Notes under the pieces: generated by a model
Databases searched by the model: none
Told to the model about the DNA's origin: nothing
The model's input: the letters and a program-made list of their open reading frames with translations, nothing else
In this document: positions 1 to 8,346 of the stretch, in pieces
Position numbering within the stretch: position 1 is the first letter of the stretch
How the letters are laid out: every line of letters starts with the position of its first letter
Translations under genes and position numbers: made by a program
Assembly (NCBI RefSeq): GCF_012113595.1
Contig: NZ_CP050831.1
Coordinates: 5,084,001 to 5,148,000, forward strand
Direction: 5' to 3'
Length of the DNA stretch: 64,000 nt
Source of the DNA: Bacteroides faecium
Lineage (GTDB): Bacteria; Bacteroidota; Bacteroidia; Bacteroidales; Bacteroidaceae

Positions 1-10
1 CACATCCCTC

Positions 11-44
11 TAAAACACAAAACAGGCGGGATTTTTCCCGCCTG
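11..44 (-). terminator. Rho-independent terminator after the HU/smalltalk genes
   Basis: A perfect 8-bp stem, CAGGCGGG paired with CCCGCCTG, spans 23-44 with a 6-base loop. On the minus strand it is followed by a T-rich tract (the A-rich stretch at 11-22). It lies 40 bases past the smalltalk stop codon, so it probably ends the HU-smalltalk transcript. Confidence 0.8.
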
Positions 45-83
45 CCATTCATACCTAATTATATCTTAACTACAAGATACCAA

Positions 84-176
84 TTACATCGTTGCCGCCT
101 GTACACCAATCACTCCGGCGATTGCACCGGCAACAGCAATAATCACTTTCAAAATCATACTCCAAGTTCTTTTCAT
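84..176 (-). CDS. Smalltalk family small protein (30 aa)
   Basis: This short frame encodes MKRTWSMILKVIIAVAGAIA followed by GVIGVQAATM. Two basic residues at the N-terminus precede a hydrophobic, Gly/Ala-rich stretch (about residues 7-28) able to form one membrane helix. The pattern matches the smalltalk family of roughly 30-residue proteins annotated in Bacteroides, usually just downstream of an HU-like gene, as here. The molecular function of the family is not known to me. The gene starts 68 bases after the HU-like stop and ends just before the terminator at 11-44, so the two are probably co-transcribed. Confidence 0.75.
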   Translation of the reverse strand: MKRTWSMILKVIIAVAGAIAGVIGVQAATM

Positions 177-244
177 AGACATTCTACTTTTTAAATTAAA
201 CATTAAACAAACTACCAGACAGCCAATTGTGAGCTGTCAATTAA

Positions 245-766
245 TCAAGCGGCCGGATCAGGCGTTTCTCCGTCATCTCCCCCTTCGTTGCCGCCACCTT
301 CATCACCGCCATCATCCGGATTTCCCGGTGCTACAGCAACACTGATTTTCTTCAGATATTCATCCAGACTGATCAAGTCCAGCTTCTCATCTGCCCGTGT
401 TGCAGTCTTTGTGACACGCAGTTCCTTATTCGCTTGAAAAAAGATACGAACACTCTCCACACTTTTAGCAGTGATATCCTTCGCTAGATCCGCACCTTTC
501 GAACGGGCAGCCAACATAAACACTCCTAACCCTTCGATATTCACCGATTTACCTTCCAGCAACTGTTCCTTCATCTTATCCACGAAGTTCTGAATCACAC
601 TTTTGATATCACCGACAGAAAGAGAAGAACGATCCTTCATCTTCTCAGCGAGATATCTCAAATTGACAGACTGGCCTAAAGTAATCAGATGCGGAAAAAA
701 TCTCTTGGGAGAATTAGGGACACGCGGATCTGTCGGTCGCGTAATGACTTTGTAAATTACACTCAT
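245..766 (-). CDS. HU-like DNA-binding protein with acidic glycine-rich tail
   Basis: The 173-residue protein belongs to the HU-related family of Bacteroidetes, which is longer than classical 90-residue HU. Residues about 1-125 contain the HU-like region, including a GLGVF turn that corresponds to the GFGxF of HU. Residues about 147-173 are a low-complexity Gly/Asp/Glu/Pro tail. It should bind DNA as a nucleoid-type protein, but whether it acts on the neighbouring capsule locus cannot be read from the sequence. It lies upstream of the smalltalk gene in the same orientation. Such genes often flank CPS loci in this genus, together with the amidase seen at 3810-4394. Confidence 0.85.
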   Translation of the reverse strand: MSVIYKVITRPTDPRVPNSPKRFFPHLITLGQSVNLRYLAEKMKDRSSLSVGDIKSVIQNFVDKMKEQLLEGKSVNIEGLGVFMLAARSKGADLAKDITAKSVESVRIFFQANKELRVTKTATRADEKLDLISLDEYLKKISVAVAPGNPDDGGDEGGGNEGGDDGETPDPAA

Positions 767-854
767 ACTACGTTTTTTTAAAGATTCAAATTCAAGTTAT
801 TTATTCACGTTTCGTTGATCAACGATGCAAAGGTGCGGCTTTTATCTCGCATAG

Positions 855-880
855 AAAAGGAAAAAGCCCCTTGCGGAGCT
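855..880 (-). terminator. Terminator downstream of the AAA-ATPase gene
   Basis: On the minus strand AGCTCC and GGGGCT (865-880) pair with one G-U around a GCAA tetraloop and are followed by a T-rich tract. It lies about 50 bases after the stop codon at 928. The A-rich side also gives some terminator character on the other strand. Confidence 0.6.
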
Positions 881-927
881 CTTTTTATTCGTTCAAGTAT
901 ATAATAGACTATCAGTCAACAATATAA

Positions 928-2511
928 TCAGGCATTTAAAATCTTCCACCCTCCTATTGTACAACGTTCACTATCAAAGTTGACAGCCACCTTTACGATA
1001 GGTAATCCGCACAAAGCAAAACGTTCCGGATAATTCTTCAAGTCAATCTGTTCCATTGCCATATCCGCATCCTTATCCAACTTCAACTCCATCACATATA
1101 GCGTAGTCTTTGTACGTAACACCATATCCACCCGTCCACGGGGAGTGCGGACTTCCACGTCCACATAGTAACCTAACAGGCTGAATATAATATAAAATAT
1201 CTGCTGATAATGCCCCTCATATTTTGTGTTATCACACTGAGGTATCGTAGACAAGAATGTTTGCAAGCGATGTAAAGCAGCATCCATATCACCATTACGG
1301 ATATCACGGGATAGATAAGCCACCATAGTCGTAGTTTCCGGAGCTTTACTGCCGACATAATGCGGAAGAAGACTTTTCATCAAGCCTATTCTTACTTCCT
1401 TATTGGGGATATCCAATGCGTATAAGTCCAATTCCTTGTCAAAATCCTTTATTGTGATATAGCCACTTTGATATAATAACGGAAGAATGCTTGTCATTCT
1501 TTCCGTTGGCGCATCAAAGTCCTCTACAGCAGCCATTTTCCTCCCTATTTCGGAAGGCTCTACACCATATTTATCCAGCATCTTTATCAAATATGTAGGC
1601 GTGCCGCTACCAAACCAGTAAGAACCAATCTTACCTTTCTCCATAGCTGTAAGCAAACTGAATGGATTGTACATATCCGGCGACGGATAAGTAAAATGAT
1701 ACCCATCATAATTTTCTTTCAACTTCATCAAAGCCCCCTCTGATGTAACCTCCAATTTCTTCGCCAACTCATCCACATCTTCTTTCATTTGAGAATGTAT
1801 CTCATCCTCGCTAATCCCACAGATGGCAGCATAAGGCTCATCCATACTGATGTTCTCAAGATTGTTCAGTTCACTAAAAATACTAAGTTGAGAGAATTTG
1901 GTTATACCGGTCAGAAACACATAACGCAAATAAGGATCACAAGCTTTCAACGGACTGTAGAAGTTACGCATAATGTTACGCAATACATCAAGAATTTTCG
2001 GTTCGTGCGCCACATCTAGCAAAGGAGCATCATATTCGTCAATAAGTACAACCACTTTTTTCCCAGTCTGCTCGTAAGCACGTTTTATCAATCCCATCAA
2101 ACGTTGATTAGGATTAACTTCCTCATCCAACCGTCCGTAAATCTGCTCATAACCAAATAATTTCAGATTTAATTCTTGCAACAGTTGCTCCTTATCCGCA
2201 TGCTTGGCAGTACTCATATCAAAATGCAGTACCGGATACTCCACCCACTCCTTCTCCAATTTTTCCATAGCTAACCCACGAAAAAGTTCCTTGCGGCCGG
2301 AGAAATAACTATGCAATGTGGAAGTAAGCAATGATTTACCAAAACGCCGCGGACGACTTAAGAACATATAACCAGAAGCCGAATGAGTCATCCGGTAAAC
2401 ATACTCCGTCTTATCAATATAGAGGTAATTCCCCTCACGTATCTTCGAGAATGTCTGAATCCCGATAGGATATAATCTTTGCAAATCTTCCATATCAATT
2501 ATATTTTTCAC
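928..2511 (-). CDS. AAA-ATPase-like protein with C-terminal PD-(D/E)XK nuclease-like domain
   Basis: The 527-residue protein has the two-domain layout of a family very common in Bacteroides. The N-terminal AAA-ATPase-like part has the conserved YIDKT box (about 31-35), a Walker A-like RPRRFGKS (53-60) and a Walker B-like VVVLIDEYDAP (about 150-160). The C-terminal part (about 440-500) has a PD-(D/E)XK-type core, with the Asp of RVDMV followed by an ExK motif in YVMELKL. These proteins occur in many copies per genome and their biological role is not established; defence or mobile-element links have been suggested. The gene is single, has its own -7 element at 2565-2572, and ends before a terminator. 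Confidence 0.85.
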   Translation of the reverse strand: MKNIIDMEDLQRLYPIGIQTFSKIREGNYLYIDKTEYVYRMTHSASGYMFLSRPRRFGKSLLTSTLHSYFSGRKELFRGLAMEKLEKEWVEYPVLHFDMSTAKHADKEQLLQELNLKLFGYEQIYGRLDEEVNPNQRLMGLIKRAYEQTGKKVVVLIDEYDAPLLDVAHEPKILDVLRNIMRNFYSPLKACDPYLRYVFLTGITKFSQLSIFSELNNLENISMDEPYAAICGISEDEIHSQMKEDVDELAKKLEVTSEGALMKLKENYDGYHFTYPSPDMYNPFSLLTAMEKGKIGSYWFGSGTPTYLIKMLDKYGVEPSEIGRKMAAVEDFDAPTERMTSILPLLYQSGYITIKDFDKELDLYALDIPNKEVRIGLMKSLLPHYVGSKAPETTTMVAYLSRDIRNGDMDAALHRLQTFLSTIPQCDNTKYEGHYQQIFYIIFSLLGYYVDVEVRTPRGRVDMVLRTKTTLYVMELKLDKDADMAMEQIDLKNYPERFALCGLPIVKVAVNFDSERCTIGGWKILNA

Positions 2512-2525
2512 TAAAAACTTACTTA

Positions 2526-2798
2526 CTATCGTAAATCGTTCATTATCCGCTTTATCATCTGATGCAAAGATATGATATCCTCCTTACAAATACGATAGAT
2601 TTCATCATGCCACTCTCACTCAGCAAAAGCAAAAAAGCCATGGAGTTGCCCTTCTATATAAATATCGACATCACTTGTAGCAGTATGTTCGTTGCGAGCT
2701 ACCGAACCAAATATTCCCATACGCAAAATTCCATATTTAGATGCATTTTGTTGCATATAGTGGTGCAATAAGCTGACATATTCTGATAATGTTTTCAT
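2526..2798 (-). pseudogene. Decayed MNT-HepT toxin-antitoxin remnant
   Basis: An open frame at 2616-2798 encodes the first 60 residues of a MNT-type nucleotidyltransferase. It keeps the signature FGSVAR followed by SDVDIYIE (the GS...DxD metal-binding motif). It then stops at a TGA. In the same frame after the TGA, 2526-2615 encodes EWHDEIYRICKEDII and on to MNDLR, which resembles the C-terminal end of HepT/HEPN toxins, the usual partner gene. Intact MNT proteins are about 95-100 residues and HepT about 110. An internal deletion therefore appears to have fused the antitoxin N-terminus to the toxin tail. The HepT assignment of the tail is by eye. Confidence 0.6.
2565..2572 (-). promoter_or_regulatory. 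-7 promoter element of the AAA-ATPase gene
   Basis: TATCTTTG on the minus strand matches the Bacteroides TAnnTTTG -7 consensus, about 55 bases upstream of the ATG at 2511. No TTTG -33 element is seen at the usual 19-21 base spacing. Confidence 0.5.
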
Positions 2799-2840
2799 TT
2801 CTATATCTCTTTAATGGCTCTGAGTTACTTATTTACGCTA

Positions 2841-2983
2841 TTTATACCACAAATATAATAAGTAAATTCGAGAATATATACTAAGCCATAATTATTTTCT
2901 CGTAAACCGATAGAAATAAAACGTTAATCAACATACCCCCTAAAACCAATATATCAACCATCTTCACAGAGAAAAGATATATC
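2841..2983. repeat. 143-bp direct repeat, copy 1
   Basis: This non-coding stretch matches 3545-3687 over 143 bases with about 13 mismatches and no gaps. On the minus strand it carries TATATTTG (2850-2857), a -7 consensus facing the MNT-HepT remnant. The repeat therefore looks like a duplicated upstream regulatory region. Confidence 0.85.
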
Positions 2984-2999
2984 ACCACATTCAAACCAT

Positions 3000-3320
3000 T
3001 TATTTCACTACAATAGGAATCATTTTACTATCCATGCGATTATCCCATATATATGCGATATAAATTACAGAATCTTCTATAAAATAAATTATACGATGAT
3101 GAGGATACTCTAATAAAGAACGGTATTGCTTCTCTCTACCTACCAATAGTTCTTCTACCTTACCTAATTGAGGATTAGACTGTAAAATACGAACAGCATT
3201 CAATATGCCATTTCGAAACTTATCTGCAGCTTTCTGACCTAAATTCTTCTTATACCACTGAAATATTGCTTTGAAAACATCTAAAGCTCCTTCATCCCAT
3301 TCAACTTGAAACTCTACCAC
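3000..3320 (-). CDS. RelE/ParE-type toxin
   Basis: The 106-residue protein has the layout of the ParE/RelE toxin fold: an N-terminal beta strand, a helical hairpin (about 10-45), then beta strands with YRSLLEYPHHRIIYFIED and IYIAYIWDNRMD. Members act on ribosome-bound mRNA or on DNA gyrase; which applies here cannot be told. The start is GTG (3318-3320), overlapping the end of the upstream gene by 7 bases. That overlap is typical of translationally coupled antitoxin-toxin pairs. The protein has the full family length and shows no obvious damage. Confidence 0.75.
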   Translation of the reverse strand: MVEFQVEWDEGALDVFKAIFQWYKKNLGQKAADKFRNGILNAVRILQSNPQLGKVEELLVGREKQYRSLLEYPHHRIIYFIEDSVIYIAYIWDNRMDSKMIPIVVK

Positions 3321-3532
3321 GACATTATTCTCTTTAAGGCTTCTTCATTACACACCTTTTTTCCCTGAGAAAAATTCTTCTCTACACGATCCAAAATAGT
3401 ATGAAGTTCATCTATTGAGCAACAACCTGGTATAGATGTAGAACTTGAATAAGCTCCATATTCAGAAGTTGGTTCTGACACATGTGCAGGATATTCTTTC
3501 TTCTCTATATCATGAGATTCCTTCTTTTTCAT
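3314..3532 (-). CDS. Putative antitoxin partner of the RelE/ParE toxin
   Basis: This 72-residue protein (starting MKKKESHD) precedes and overlaps the toxin gene by 7 bases. It is charged, with a low-complexity Ser/Tyr stretch in the middle and a helical, Lys-rich C-terminal third. It has no DNA-binding domain that I recognise, so the antitoxin call rests on position and size. A longer frame reaches back to 3565 but would begin upstream of the TACCTTTG -7 element at 3554-3561, so the ATG at 3532 is preferred. Unlike the neighbouring MNT-HepT remnant, the pair appears intact. Confidence 0.55.
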   Translation of the reverse strand: MKKKESHDIEKKEYPAHVSEPTSEYGAYSSSTSIPGCCSIDELHTILDRVEKNFSQGKKVCNEEALKRIMSW

Positions 3533-3544
3533 TTTATGAGTTTT

Positions 3545-3687
3545 TTTATACCACAAAGGTAACAAGTAAATCCGAGAATATATACTAATCCATAATTATT
3601 TTCCCTTAAACCGATAAAAATAAAACGCTAATCAACATACCCCCTAAAACCAATATATCAACCATCTTCACAGACAGTTGATATATC
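3545..3687. repeat. 143-bp direct repeat, copy 2, with -7 element
   Basis: This is the partner of 2841-2983 (about 91% identical by hand count). On the minus strand it carries TACCTTTG (3554-3561), an exact TAnnTTTG match facing the antitoxin-toxin pair. The two copies thus place similar promoters in front of two different toxin-antitoxin units. Confidence 0.85.
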
Positions 3688-3762
3688 TTACATACAAACA
3701 CATATCAGCTTCAACGCCAATATGAGGGTATAAGTCAGGAATATACCGCTGTATTCTTCTTG

Positions 3763-3826
3763 ACTCGTATAATGCAGGGAATTCATGAATATATCATGAG
3801 TTCAGGGACCTACATATTTCTTTGAT
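3763..3826. repeat. 64-bp direct repeat, copy A (amidase 3' end)
   Basis: This segment covers the last five or so codons of the amidase gene and the following non-coding bases. It matches 6962-7025 with only two mismatches, in the same orientation. Confidence 0.9.
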
Positions 3827-4394
3827 ATTCCTTTAAATAGTTCATAATACCTTCCAGCAATATATTAGTGACACACTGCTTCCCTTCTTCCGAGAGAAGG
3901 AACTCAACATCCTCCTTATTGTCCTGAAAGAAATTCTCGACCAGCACTGCCGGGCAATTCGTTTTCTGACAGATATAAAGATTGGCAGTCCAATAGATAT
4001 CCTGTGGAGACGGATGACGGACTTTCACTTTTCTGTTCAAGGCAGCTTGCGCCAGTTGCCGGGCAAGCCGTTTGCTATTCATTGAAGCATTGTTACCAAC
4101 AAATACGCTCCATCCGTTTGCGGACATCCACTCAACGCCATTCCCCATCGCATTGCAGTGGATTGATACCAATATAGCTTCTTTGCCGAATGCATTGATA
4201 CGCCTCACACGTTCAGATAACGCCACATCATTTTCTTCCGGCACAATACGCATGGCATCAATGCCTTGATCCTGCAATCCGGCTACTACCCTGTCAGTAA
4301 TCTCACGAGTATATGCGTACTCCTTCAAACGACTGTCTGGTGAACACTTGCCGGGAGTTTCTTTGCCGTGTCCGTTATCTATTAATATTCTCAT
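3810..4394 (-). CDS. N-acetylmuramoyl-L-alanine amidase (Amidase_3 family)
   Basis: The 194-residue protein cleaves the amide bond between MurNAc and the stem peptide of peptidoglycan. The zinc-site residues of the Amidase_3 family are visible: His9 in DNGHG, Glu25 in LKEYAYTRE, His79 in SIHCNA, and the catalytic Glu in VLVENFF (about 155). No signal peptide or cell-wall-binding domain is present, so it is a single-domain enzyme whose route to the periplasm is unclear. Amidases of this type commonly sit at the end of Bacteroides CPS loci. Its 3' end is duplicated at 6962-7025 on the other side of the IS66 element. Confidence 0.88.
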   Translation of the reverse strand: MRILIDNGHGKETPGKCSPDSRLKEYAYTREITDRVVAGLQDQGIDAMRIVPEENDVALSERVRRINAFGKEAILVSIHCNAMGNGVEWMSANGWSVFVGNNASMNSKRLARQLAQAALNRKVKVRHPSPQDIYWTANLYICQKTNCPAVLVENFFQDNKEDVEFLLSEEGKQCVTNILLEGIMNYLKEYQRNM

Positions 4395-4421
4395 ATTATA
4401 AAATGTATTCTAAGAAGCTTA

Positions 4422-4847
4422 CTATTCATAACTCCAAACATTCTCGCTTGTAACTGGAGCATAAGCCCCATCTTTGGCTTCAAAGATAACAGAAGGCTCA
4501 ATCACTTCCACAGTATGCCAAGCTCCCATAGGGACTTGACATCCATACCTGGCTTCTGCGGGACAAAGCCGAATGCGTTGCACCTCACGGAGAGATGGAA
4601 CTTCTTTATTTGAATCAGATTCTTCATAAATTACCTCATCCATCTTTCCACACAGACAGATAACCGTCTCACTGGTATTCAGATGTCGGTGAATCGGAAC
4701 TACAGTTCCAGACAACAATGCATTAAGTATTCGCTGACTGGAATCGGCTGAAGATGTACGCAGGTCAAAACTTTGACGAAGGCGTGGACTCTCAATAGCC
4801 TGTTCAAATAATCTCTCTAAAAAATCTTTGTCAAAATCCATATTCAT
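4422..4847 (-). CDS. WbuC family cupin-fold protein
   Basis: The 141-residue protein matches the WbuC cupin family found in O-antigen and capsule loci. An N-terminal helical segment (LERLFEQAIESPRLRQSFDLR) is followed by the cupin box with PIHRHLNTSET (about 51-61), whose histidines would bind a metal. A second strand pair carries GAWHTVEV (about 108-115). The family has no proven reaction that I know of; a role in sugar-nucleotide or glycan modification is inferred from its company. It lies 27 bases upstream of the amidase, probably in the same transcript, and just left of the IS66 element that now separates it from the capsule operon. Confidence 0.8.
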   Translation of the reverse strand: MNMDFDKDFLERLFEQAIESPRLRQSFDLRTSSADSSQRILNALLSGTVVPIHRHLNTSETVICLCGKMDEVIYEESDSNKEVPSLREVQRIRLCPAEARYGCQVPMGAWHTVEVIEPSVIFEAKDGAYAPVTSENVWSYE

Positions 4848-4955
4848 TCATTGTTGGGCAACCGTTTTACTTTTTGAGGCCAAAAAAGAAACTTACAAAA
4901 AATCCATATCGATTTAAGAACACTCTTTATCTTATTCATATTCTTAATAAAAACT

Positions 4956-6931
4956 GTAAGCACTCACTGTGTGACTATAATACCCGTAAAGGTATTGTAG
5001 CCCACTTTAAGTTATATTTTTGATTAATAATTAGGTTATTTTGCAATATTCATTGGCAGAAGTGCCATATAATCCATTTCTCCGGATACTAATTTTCGTA
5101 AAACATCCGCAATATATTTAACAGGACGAAGCCCGTTCATCTTGCAGCTTTCAATAATCGAGTAAATCAAGGACGTATTTTTAGCCGCCTGCTCCGAGCC
5201 ACAGAACAAATAGTTCTTCCTACCCAGACAAACAGGCTTCATCATACGCTCTGCGGTGTTGTTATCAATCTCCGCCTGGTCATTGGTCACATAACGGCAT
5301 ACAGCCTCCCATTCGTTCACCGCATAACGAACCGCCTTGATGAAAAGATTGGCAGCAAAAACCTGGGTCTCATCAAATATCGGCTTGAGGTATTCAAAGC
5401 ATCCACAAACTTGCACCGCACATGAGCCATACAACCGTAGCGGGTAATCCCTTTTCGATGACGGTCAAACAACTTGTAAACATTGTAGCCGTCAGTGGTG
5501 ATACTACCGAAGAAGTTACGGAAAAAATTCTCGGCCACAGCCATGCTGAAGCTGCCATGGTCGTACAAATAGTAAGCGACTTTTAAAGCGGAATTCTTTA
5601 TGCCCAAAATGTATTTCTTACGATACTCGAACTTGCCGGTTGACTTGTTAAAGACCTTGACTTGTTCGGTGGTTTCATCACAAAAAAGAAAACTGCCCTC
5701 AGTCAGCAGGATACTGCGCAAAGGAGCGTCAAGCTTGTCAAGCTCCCGGATATGCCTATGAACCCAATTCAAGACTGTAGAAGAGGAAAAATCCGCGTCA
5801 ACATCCTTGAAGCGGTCGACCACACGTTCCAAAGACATGCTGTATTGATACTTGTCAACAAGAATCTGAGCAATCATATCAATATCTACATGATAACCGG
5901 GAAGCACATTCGCAAAAGGATGCAAAGTGTCGTTTGCTTCATCTGCTTTGTAATAATTAGAAATTGTGCCTTCTTTATCTATCAAACGAAGCAACTCTAA
6001 AACATGTTTGGTAACGCTCCAATCCAGTTTATAAAGAATCCAGTGGCGGACATCAAGCTTGCGGGCATCTGAAGGGATACCGCTTACATCACAATAATGC
6101 ATCAAAACATTATCAACGCGGGTGCAACGCTTACTGTAATCCGAACGATGAGGACGGGATACAGAACTGAAGGAGGAAGCGGGTTCACTATTAGTCATTT
6201 CCGATGTAACAGGGGTTGATGAATCATCGCAAGATACTTTAGGAGGATTGCTGCCGTCAAAATCATCCTTATCACTTTTAAGGTCTTTATCCGGTACTTT
6301 GCGTAAGGAGGAAGACTTTTCAGACTTGCAACCATATAACTGATGTTTCTGTTTTTCTATTTCAAAGAGTTCAGAAGCGTGGAGATTTTTCAACTCTTCC
6401 AAAGCACTGGAAAGAAGGGCGGATTGCTTCTCAGACTGAGCCTTATCTTCCAGTGCTTGGGATAGTTGGTTGGAAAGATTTTTATTATCTCTACGCATAC
6501 TTTGAAGAAGGTAAGTGAGGCTTTCCAAATTACAATTCTCTTTATTTATCTCAATACCGTTACTCAATTTCAAGTGGAAACAAACAACGTTCGCATCTTC
6601 CGAAGAGGAGTGAGACGACAACAACGGAATAGGAGAATGCTCCGGGGAAGCACCTGTTAACGTAACAGGACGCAAACGGATCTCTTCCATTTCTGACTCG
6701 CGGATACGCTTCTTGTTATCACGATACCACTTGATGAAATTACGGCATTCAACACCTTCTTGAATGCAATAAGCATTGATGGAAATCTTACGCGGAGCAC
6801 CATCAGTTTGGTAACGGAATAAAAATTCACTGTAAAATTCACTCATGTTCATAATCAAATATGTTTAAATTATGAGTACAAAGATAAGACGCCAATAAAG
6901 ATGGGGCAAGAGCCATACAATGAGTGCTTAC
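4956..6931 (-). mobile_element. IS66 family insertion sequence, inactive
   Basis: The element is bounded by inverted ends: GTAAGCACTCACTGTGTG at 4956 on the plus strand and GTAAGCACTCATTGTATG read inward from 6931. They agree at about 16 of 18 positions and begin with the GTAA typical of IS66. It contains one transposase gene broken by a frame change. The expected 8-bp target duplication is absent: the flanks are TAAAAACT (4948-4955) and GTTTTAAG (6932-6939). This implies that a rearrangement occurred after insertion. Confidence 0.85.
5036..6858 (-). pseudogene. IS66 transposase (TnpC-like), frameshifted with internal loss
   Basis: The first 495 or so residues read in one frame (down to about 5400): an N-terminal TnpA-like segment (FLFRYQTDG...NFIKWYRDNK), a coiled coil (about 105-170), and the core with FCDETTEQV and ITTDGYNVY, which supply two catalytic aspartates. 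Around 5390-5410 the frame changes. The remaining 120 residues (LKPIFDETQVF onward to 5036) follow in another frame, with the third catalytic residue in EIDNNTAERM. Between VDALNT and this tail the helical segment usual in IS66 transposases seems to be missing, so a deletion plus frameshift is likely. The protein should be non-functional. Confidence 0.8.
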
Positions 6932-6961
6932 GTTTTAAGACGTCATTTGGGGACGCTAACA

Positions 6962-7025
6962 ACTCATATAATGCAGGGAATTCATGAATATATCATGAGC
7001 TCAGGGACCTACATATTTCTTTGAT
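6962..7025. repeat. 64-bp direct repeat, copy B
   Basis: This segment is identical to 3763-3826 except at two positions. It lies directly right of the IS66 element and left of the last capsule gene. Confidence 0.9.
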
Positions 7026-7047
7026 GCTCCTCCACATATTCTCTTGC
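7009..7047 (-). pseudogene. Vestige of an amidase 3' end
   Basis: Reading left on the minus strand, 7047-7009 encodes AREYVEEHQRNM and a stop. This resembles the amidase C-terminus YLKEYQRNM at 3810-4394 and shares the same downstream sequence. Only about 12 codons remain. It suggests that a second amidase gene once followed the capsule aminotransferase and was lost by recombination. Confidence 0.5.
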
Positions 7048-7070
7048 TTATAATATTAATGGTTCAACTA

Positions 7071-8336
7071 TTATTTTATAATCGCTTCTTTTATTTTCTC
7101 TACAATGTAATGCACATCATCATCAGTTACATACGGTCCGGCAGGAAGACAGAATCCGACCTTGAAGATTTCCTCTTCTACTCCATTAGTATAGAAAGGA
7201 GCATCCGCATAAACCGGTTGCTTGTGCATTGGTTTCCATACAGGCCGTGCCTCAATCCTCTTGGAAAGCATAAATACACGCAGTGCCTCCACGTTTGCAT
7301 TGGGCTGACAATCCGTTGTGGCACTATCCACAGCTTTGATCACACCGGCAGCACCACCTACGGCTGTTTTAATAACTTCTTTATAAGCTTTTTCCTGACC
7401 AACAATCTTTACATCGGAGTCAATAGTGGCAGTACATAACCAGAAGTTTGCATCATAGCGAGAATCAGCAGGCTGCTTGTGAATGTGCACACCCACCACA
7501 TCCGCCAATAGATCTTCATAGAGTGCCTGAACATGCTTGTGGTGAGTAATATGCGTATCTGCAACAGTCATCTGTCCACGGCCAATACCAGCACAAATGT
7601 TACTCATACGATAATTATAACCGATAGCTGTATGTTGGTAGTAAGGATAAGCATCACGAGCTTGCGTAGCATACCACATAATGGTATTTTTATCTTCAGC
7701 GTTTTGGCAAATCAAAGCACCACCACCTGATGTGGTAATCATCTTGTTACCATTGAACGAAAGAACACCAAATTTACCAAAAGTACCTAACACCTTATCA
7801 TCGAACTTACTGCCAAAACCTTCCGCAGCGTCCTCTACAACAGGAATGTCATAGCGGTTTGCAATCTCCATGATTTTTTCGCAATCATAAGGCATACCAT
7901 AAAGTGCCACAGGAACAATCGCCTTCGGCTTCTTACCTGTTTTAGAGATACGATCTTTTATAGCTTCCTCCAATAATACCGGGTCCATATTCCAAGTATC
8001 CTTTTCAGAGCCAACGAACACAGGCTTAGCACCAAGGTAAATTATCGGATGCGACGAAGCGCAAAAAGTAAAGCTTTGTACCAATACTTCATCACCAGCA
8101 TGAACACCGCAGCCAATCAATGCGAGATGCACAGCAGCTGTACCGGCGCTCAAGGCAACAACCTCATTCTTGCCCCCAACAAAGTTCTTAAGGTCATGTT
8201 CAAACGCATTCACGTTTGGTCCCAAAGGCACCACCCAGTTAGTATCGAATGCTTCTTTTACATATTTCTGCTCAATCCCCTCTTCGCTCATGTGGGCAAG
8301 GCAGAGATAAATTGTTTTTTCAGGAATGTAACTCAT
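7071..8336 (-). CDS. PLP-dependent sugar aminotransferase, DegT/PglE-like (distal copy)
   Basis: The 421-residue protein is of the DegT/DnrJ/EryC1 fold type I aminotransferase family. It would transfer an amino group from glutamate to a 4-keto-6-deoxy nucleotide sugar. Visible motifs are the cofactor-phosphate loop LSAGTAAVHLAL, the Asp of PVVEDAAEGFGS that pairs with the pyridine ring, and the Schiff-base Lys in SFNGNKMITTSGGG. With PglD- and PglC-like genes next to it, a UDP-4-keto-6-deoxy-GlcNAc aminotransferase of the PglE type is most likely. It is the last intact gene of the CPS operon and is closely similar throughout to the protein at 32587-33867. Confidence 0.85.
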   Translation of the reverse strand: MSYIPEKTIYLCLAHMSEEGIEQKYVKEAFDTNWVVPLGPNVNAFEHDLKNFVGGKNEVVALSAGTAAVHLALIGCGVHAGDEVLVQSFTFCASSHPIIYLGAKPVFVGSEKDTWNMDPVLLEEAIKDRISKTGKKPKAIVPVALYGMPYDCEKIMEIANRYDIPVVEDAAEGFGSKFDDKVLGTFGKFGVLSFNGNKMITTSGGGALICQNAEDKNTIMWYATQARDAYPYYQHTAIGYNYRMSNICAGIGRGQMTVADTHITHHKHVQALYEDLLADVVGVHIHKQPADSRYDANFWLCTATIDSDVKIVGQEKAYKEVIKTAVGGAAGVIKAVDSATTDCQPNANVEALRVFMLSKRIEARPVWKPMHKQPVYADAPFYTNGVEEEIFKVGFCLPAGPYVTDDDVHYIVEKIKEAIIK

Positions 8337-8346
8337 TTTTTATATC

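Noticed and set aside
4948..6939. 8-bp target duplication around the IS66 element
   Set aside because: TAAAAACT and GTTTTAAG do not match in direct orientation.
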